Translations under genes and position numbers: made by a program
Part shown: positions 60,093 through 64,000 of the stretch, piece after piece
Layout of the letters: every line of letters starts with the position of its first letter
How positions within the stretch are numbered: the stretch's first letter is position 1
Notes under the pieces: generated by a model
Database searches by the model: none
What the model saw: only the letters and a program-made list of their open reading frames with translations
Told to the model about the DNA's origin: nothing
Source of the DNA: an uncultured Lachnospiraceae bacterium
Lineage (GTDB): Bacteria > Bacillota > Clostridia > Lachnospirales > Lachnospiraceae
Length of the DNA stretch: 64,000 bases
NCBI GenBank assembly: GCA_934351835.1
Contig: CAKRJP010000001.1
Location: 1-64,000 of the forward strand
Direction: 5' to 3'

Positions 60093-60989
60093 ATGAGACA
60101 GGATTTTAAATCCGGATTTGTAACATTGATAGGAAGACCAAATGTTGGGAAATCAACATTGATGAATTATCTGATCGGACAGAAGATTGCGATCACTTCA
60201 AATAAACCACAGACGACGAGGAATCGTATTCAGACTGTGTTGACGACGGATGAGGGGCAGATTGTATTTGTAGATACGCCGGGAATCCACAAAGCAAAGA
60301 ATAAATTGGGGCAGTACATGGTAAATGTGGCAGAGCGTACGTTAAACGAAGTGGACGTGGTACTCTGGCTGGTAGAGCCAACAACATTTATCGGAGCAGG
60401 CGAGCAGCATATTGCGAAGCAGTTGAAACGTGTAAATACGCCGGTGGTTCTGGTTATTAACAAGACCGACAGCGTAAAGAAAGAAAAAGTTTTAGAAGCA
60501 ATCACTGCATATAAAGATATTTACGATTTCGCAGATATCGTGCCGGTATCTGCCAGAAGCGGCGCAAATACAGAAGAACTTCTGAAAGTAGTCATGAAGT
60601 ATCTGCCGTATGGTCCACAATTTTATGATGAGGATACCATTACAGATCAGCCGGAACGACAGATTGTGGCAGAGCTGATCCGTGAGAAAGCCTTGCATTG
60701 TCTGCAGGATGAGATTCCACACGGAATCGCTGTAGCAATCGATCAGATGAAACAACATGGCAAAGTCATGCATATTGATGCGACAATCATCTGCGAGCGT
60801 GATACCCACAAGGGAATCATCATCGGCAAGCAGGGAAGTATGCTGAAAAAGATCGGAAGTACTGCGAGATATGAAATTGAACAGATGCTTGGATGCCAGG
60901 TGAATTTAAAAATCTGGGTTAAGGTAAAGAAAGACTGGAGAGACAGCGAATATCTGATGAAAAATTTTGGATATCGCGAAGATGAATAA
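60093..60989 (+). CDS. era: GTPase Era
   Basis: A 298-aa ribosome-assembly GTPase. The G motifs are GRPNVGKST, DTPGIH and NKTD, and a C-terminal KH domain with IIIGKQGSMLKKIG binds 16S rRNA. It begins 25 nt after the M16C gene and starts the era-yqzL-recO series conserved across Firmicutes. Confidence 0.97.
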   Translation: MRQDFKSGFVTLIGRPNVGKSTLMNYLIGQKIAITSNKPQTTRNRIQTVLTTDEGQIVFVDTPGIHKAKNKLGQYMVNVAERTLNEVDVVLWLVEPTTFIGAGEQHIAKQLKRVNTPVVLVINKTDSVKKEKVLEAITAYKDIYDFADIVPVSARSGANTEELLKVVMKYLPYGPQFYDEDTITDQPERQIVAELIREKALHCLQDEIPHGIAVAIDQMKQHGKVMHIDATIICERDTHKGIIIGKQGSMLKKIGSTARYEIEQMLGCQVNLKIWVKVKKDWRDSEYLMKNFGYREDE

Positions 60990-61046
60990 ATACCACCTGT
61001 TATCGGGGAACCTAACTTTGAGATTCAAAGCTGAGGTGAAAAACAG

Positions 61047-61214
61047 ATGGAAGATAAAAGGTGGAACCGGTTTGTGAAAACCGGAGATATCAGAGATTAT
61101 TTATGTTATAAAAATCAGAGCGAAGAACTACAGGAAATAGAAACAAAGGGAGATCAAAGTGACGAATCAGATTACAGTCACGGGAATGGTGCTGACATCA
61201 GCACCGGTCGGTGA
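61047..61214 (+). CDS. yqzL: YqzL-like small protein
   Basis: A 55-codon gene between era and recO. Its N-terminal half, MEDKRWNRFVKTGDIRDYL followed by CYK, matches the YqzL pattern (W-x2-F-x2-TGDI-x2-YL-x-YK), and the position is the YqzL position known from Bacillus. The remaining 30 residues run into recO, overlapping it by 56 nt in another frame, which makes it a little longer than usual YqzL proteins. The function of the family is unknown. Confidence 0.75.
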   Translation: MEDKRWNRFVKTGDIRDYLCYKNQSEELQEIETKGDQSDESDYSHGNGADISTGR

Positions 61215-61905
61215 GTATGACAGACGGGTGGTCCTCCTTACAAAAGAACGCGGAAAGATATCAGCGTTCGCCAGAAGTGCGAGAAGGCCTAACAGTGCAC
61301 TGATGGGAGTGACCAGTCCATTTTCATTTGGAGAATTTACGTTATACGAGGGGCGGACATCATATACACTGGTGTCGGCCTCTATTTCCAATTATTTTTC
61401 AGATCTTCGGATGGATGTGGAAGGCGCTTATTACGGATTTTATTTCATGGATATCGCCAGTTACTATGCTAGAGAGGCGAACGACGAGACAGCACTTTTG
61501 AAGTTGCTCTATCAGACGCTTCGGGCACTGGTAAATGTACATATTCCGAACCGCCTGATCCGAAGAATTTATGAACTCCGGGCAATCACGATCAATGGAG
61601 AAGGACCGCAGGTATTTGAATGCATTTCCTGTGGTGATAAAGAAAGAGAAAAAGTATTCAGTGTAAGACGTGGCGGGCTTTTATGCAGTGAGTGTGCGGG
61701 AATCGCCAGTGACGGTGTGATACTACTGCCGTCCACATGGTATACATTACAGTATATCGTGAGCGCACCGATTGAAAAACTTTATACATTTATAGTAAAA
61801 GAAGATGTAATGATCGAACTGGAATACCTGACAGATGCTTATCTGGGTGAATATCTGGGGAGAAGGTTCAAATCTCTGGAAATACTGGAAACAATTGCAG
61901 ATTAA
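61159..61905 (+). CDS. recO: DNA repair protein RecO
   Basis: A 248-aa recombination mediator that loads RecA with RecR. The N-terminal OB fold opens with TVTGMVLTSAPVGEYDRRV, and a zinc finger is formed by C-x2-C pairs (ECISCGDKE and LLCSECAG). The GTG start at 61159 follows GGGAG by 6 nt, inside yqzL. Confidence 0.95.
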   Translation: MTNQITVTGMVLTSAPVGEYDRRVVLLTKERGKISAFARSARRPNSALMGVTSPFSFGEFTLYEGRTSYTLVSASISNYFSDLRMDVEGAYYGFYFMDIASYYAREANDETALLKLLYQTLRALVNVHIPNRLIRRIYELRAITINGEGPQVFECISCGDKEREKVFSVRRGGLLCSECAGIASDGVILLPSTWYTLQYIVSAPIEKLYTFIVKEDVMIELEYLTDAYLGEYLGRRFKSLEILETIAD

Positions 61906-61976
61906 GGCTTGCAAACAAGAAATAGCTTTTGTATAATTATTTTCAGTCTAAGATGAAGGGAAAGGAAGGACGAGAG

Positions 61977-63377
61977 ATGGTAGAAAAGACGATGGACAAG
62001 ATAGTGGCACTGGCAAAATCTAGAGGATTTGTGTATCCGGGGTCTGAGATATATGGTGGATTAGCAAATACATGGGATTATGGTAATCTTGGCGTAGAAC
62101 TTAAGAATAATGTAAAAAAAGCATGGTGGCAGAAGTTTATTCAGGAGTCTCCTTATAACGTAGGAGTTGACTGTGCAATCCTGATGAACCCACAGACATG
62201 GATTGCCAGCGGACATCTTGGCGGATTCAGCGATCCTCTGATGGATTGTAAAGAATGCCATGAACGTTTCCGTGCAGACAAGATCATTGAGGATTACTGT
62301 GCAGAGCATGGTATCGCAATTGAGGGAAGCGTTGACTCATGGAGTCATGAGGAGATGGAGAAATTTATTGCAGATAATAATGTTCCATGTCCGACTTGCG
62401 GCAAGCACAACTTTACAGAGATCAGAGAGTTCAACCTGATGTTCAAGACATTCCAGGGAGTAACAGAGGATGCTAAGAATACAGTATATTTAAGACCTGA
62501 GACAGCACAGGGAATTTTTGTAAACTTTAAGAATGTACAGCGTACATCCAGAAAGAAGATCCCATTTGGTATCGGACAGATCGGTAAATCATTCAGAAAT
62601 GAGATCACACCGGGTAACTTTACATTCCGTACCAGAGAGTTTGAGCAGATGGAATTAGAGTTCTTCTGCGAGCCTGATACAGACCTTGAGTGGTTTGATT
62701 ACTGGAAATCATTCTGTCTGAACTGGTTGAGCACACTGGGATTAAAAGATGACGAAGTTCGTTACAGAGATCATGATAAAGAAGAATTGTCATTCTACAG
62801 CAAGGCTACTACAGACGTAGAGTTCTTATTCCCATTTGGATGGGGCGAACTGTGGGGAATCGCTGACAGAACAGATTATGATTTGTCTCGTCATATGGAA
62901 GTTTCTAAACAGGATCTGACATACTTTGATGATGAGAAGAAAGAAAAATACATTCCGTATGTTATCGAGCCATCTCTTGGAGCTGACCGTATGGTACTTG
63001 CATTCTTATGCAGCGCTTACGATGAGGAGAACATCGGAACAGAAGAAAAACCGGATATGAGAACAGTTCTTCATTTCCATCCGGCACTCGCACCGGTGAA
63101 GGTCGGAGTACTTCCGTTATCTAAGAAATTAAATGAAGGTGCAACAAAAGTATTTGAGCAGTTAAGTAAGAAGTATAACTGTGAATATGATGATCGTGGA
63201 AATATTGGTAAACGTTATCGCCGCCAGGACGAGATCGGAACACCATTCTGCGTTACTTATGATTTTGACTCAGAGGAAGATGGAGCAGTTACAGTACGTG
63301 ACAGAGATACCATGGAACAGGAAAGAGTAAAGATCGATGAATTAGATGCATATTTTGCTAAGAAATTCGAGTGGTAA
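61977..63377 (+). CDS. glyS: glycyl-tRNA synthetase (single-chain)
   Basis: A 466-aa class II synthetase of the homodimeric type, not the GlyQ/GlyS pair. Class II motifs include FRNEITPGNFTFRTREFEQME (motif 2), YLRPETAQGIF and the C-terminal anticodon-binding domain starting near 370 with LAPVKVGVLPLS. The start at ATG 61977 follows AAAGGAAGG; an in-frame TTG at 61929 has no ribosome site. No T-box was seen upstream. Confidence 0.96.
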   Translation: MVEKTMDKIVALAKSRGFVYPGSEIYGGLANTWDYGNLGVELKNNVKKAWWQKFIQESPYNVGVDCAILMNPQTWIASGHLGGFSDPLMDCKECHERFRADKIIEDYCAEHGIAIEGSVDSWSHEEMEKFIADNNVPCPTCGKHNFTEIREFNLMFKTFQGVTEDAKNTVYLRPETAQGIFVNFKNVQRTSRKKIPFGIGQIGKSFRNEITPGNFTFRTREFEQMELEFFCEPDTDLEWFDYWKSFCLNWLSTLGLKDDEVRYRDHDKEELSFYSKATTDVEFLFPFGWGELWGIADRTDYDLSRHMEVSKQDLTYFDDEKKEKYIPYVIEPSLGADRMVLAFLCSAYDEENIGTEEKPDMRTVLHFHPALAPVKVGVLPLSKKLNEGATKVFEQLSKKYNCEYDDRGNIGKRYRRQDEIGTPFCVTYDFDSEEDGAVTVRDRDTMEQERVKIDELDAYFAKKFEW

Positions 63378-63388
63378 GAGTATAATTA

Positions 63389-63424
63389 AGAGGGCGTAGT
63401 GTGGAAATACTAACTACGCCCTCT
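63389..63424 (+). terminator. hairpin after glyS
   Basis: A 12-bp perfect stem AGAGGGCGTAGT with ACTACGCCCTCT. It is followed by AAGTATATATA rather than T, so termination may be inefficient and the M18 gene may be read through. Confidence 0.6.
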
Positions 63425-63478
63425 AAGTATATATAGAAATCATTTCAGATGAAAAATAAGAACCAGGAGGTTAGAACT

Positions 63479-64000
63479 ATGGATAGGAAAAATGCATGGA
63501 CAACTTATACAAAAGAGCAGACAGAAGAATTAGAGAAGATTAATGCGGATTACCGTGTTTGCCTGGATGCCGGAAAGACAGAGCGTGAGTGTATTGAGCT
63601 TACAGTAGACCGTATCGAGAAAGCGGGATACAGAGATTTGAATAAGTTGATTGAGGCGGGAGAATCTTTGAAAGCCGGAGATAAAGTGTATGCGGTATGT
63701 ATGGAGAAGAGTATTGCAATATTCAATATCGGAACAGAGCCGTTGGAAAAAGGAATGAACATTCTGGGAGCCCATATTGATTCTCCGAGAATCGATGTAA
63801 AGCAGAATCCACTATATGAAAGTGATGAGTTATCTTATCTGGATACTCATTACTATGGTGGAATCAAGAAATACCAGTGGGTGACACTTCCACTGGCACT
63901 TCACGGCGTGGTGGTGAAAAAAGATGGAACCACAGCAGTTATTAACATTGGAGAAGAAGACGACGATCCGGTATTTGTGATCACAGATCTTCTGGTACAT
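63479..64000 (+). CDS. M18 family aminopeptidase (partial, cut by window edge)
   Basis: The first 174 codons of a cytoplasmic zinc aminopeptidase of the M18 (aspartyl aminopeptidase) family. LGAHIDSPRIDVKQNP carries the first metal-binding His, and HYYGGIKKYQW and LALHGVVVKKDG are family-typical. CAGGAGG ends 8 nt before the ATG. The catalytic C-terminal half lies outside the window. Confidence 0.9.
   Translation, partial: MDRKNAWTTYTKEQTEELEKINADYRVCLDAGKTERECIELTVDRIEKAGYRDLNKLIEAGESLKAGDKVYAVCMEKSIAIFNIGTEPLEKGMNILGAHIDSPRIDVKQNPLYESDELSYLDTHYYGGIKKYQWVTLPLALHGVVVKKDGTTAVINIGEEDDDPVFVITDLLVH

Noticed and set aside
1..64000. CRISPR arrays, rRNA or tRNA genes, insertion sequences, prophage
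   Set aside because: No regularly spaced direct repeats, no tRNA cloverleaf or rRNA blocks, no transposase, integrase or phage structural proteins were seen.

Overview
The window looks like chromosomal DNA of a low-GC, anaerobic, spore-forming member of the Clostridia, most probably Lachnospiraceae. Supporting signs are a pyruvate:ferredoxin oxidoreductase, a tRNA-Trp T-box ahead of the trp operon, CIRCE control of heat-shock genes, a YlmC/YmxH sporulation protein, a Csp-like subtilase, M16C and M18 peptidases, and a single-chain bacterial glycyl-tRNA synthetase. The family call rests on protein character and gene neighbourhoods, not on a database search. No rRNA, tRNA, CRISPR array, insertion sequence or prophage was seen. 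Almost all genes lie on the + strand.

Layout. 1-550: the end of an unknown gene, a strongly folded 140-nt element, then a CIRCE/sigma-A promoter. 0.5-4.9 kb: hsp20, clpB and dinB. 4.9-6.0 kb: a hairpin-rich leader and a YitT membrane protein. 6.0-12.9 kb: a complete trpEGDCFBA operon behind a Trp T-box. 12.9-20 kb: M20 amidohydrolase, polyphosphate kinase, Csp-like protease, a collapsed remnant of an AAA ATPase, a MATE pump and an SDR. 20.7-24.5 kb: two alarmone (ppGpp) synthetase-type genes flanking an alanine symporter and a CAT-like acyltransferase. 24.7-30.5 kb: a molybdoenzyme operon. 30.5-39.7 kb: housekeeping and redox genes (Nudix, thioredoxin, NMN adenylyltransferase-like, carbamate kinase, YmxH, NrdR, TruA, ExoIII, SDR, ppGpp hydrolase-like HD protein, DUF1848, TetR, thioredoxin reductase). 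39.7-44.6 kb: alpha-L-rhamnosidase, a GntR regulator with an operator array, proC and cyclophilin. 44.7-51 kb: ECF transporter core (A1, A2, T) with a second TruA, an ECF S-component, and two COG0523 metal-type GTPases, one with a His/Cys-rich repeat. 51.2-56.9 kb: PFOR, then a lysine riboswitch driving an NhaC-family transporter. 57-64 kb: M16C peptidase, era, yqzL, recO, glyS and the start of an M18 aminopeptidase.

The most unusual locus is 24.7-30.5 kb. A Mo-bisMGD oxidoreductase without a Tat signal is followed by a four-cluster ferredoxin subunit. Next comes one polypeptide that joins a TorD-type molybdoenzyme chaperone domain to an AsrA-type iron-sulfur domain, then an AsrB-type flavoprotein. 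The siroheme subunit AsrC is absent. The arrangement suggests that an NAD(P)H-fed Asr-type electron module has been re-used to drive a cytoplasmic molybdoenzyme of unknown substrate. Other points of interest are four TTGTATACAA operators around the gntR/proC divergent promoters, the folded element at the left edge, a sliding-clamp-type peptide in a DUF1848 protein, and three alarmone-metabolism genes within 16 kb.
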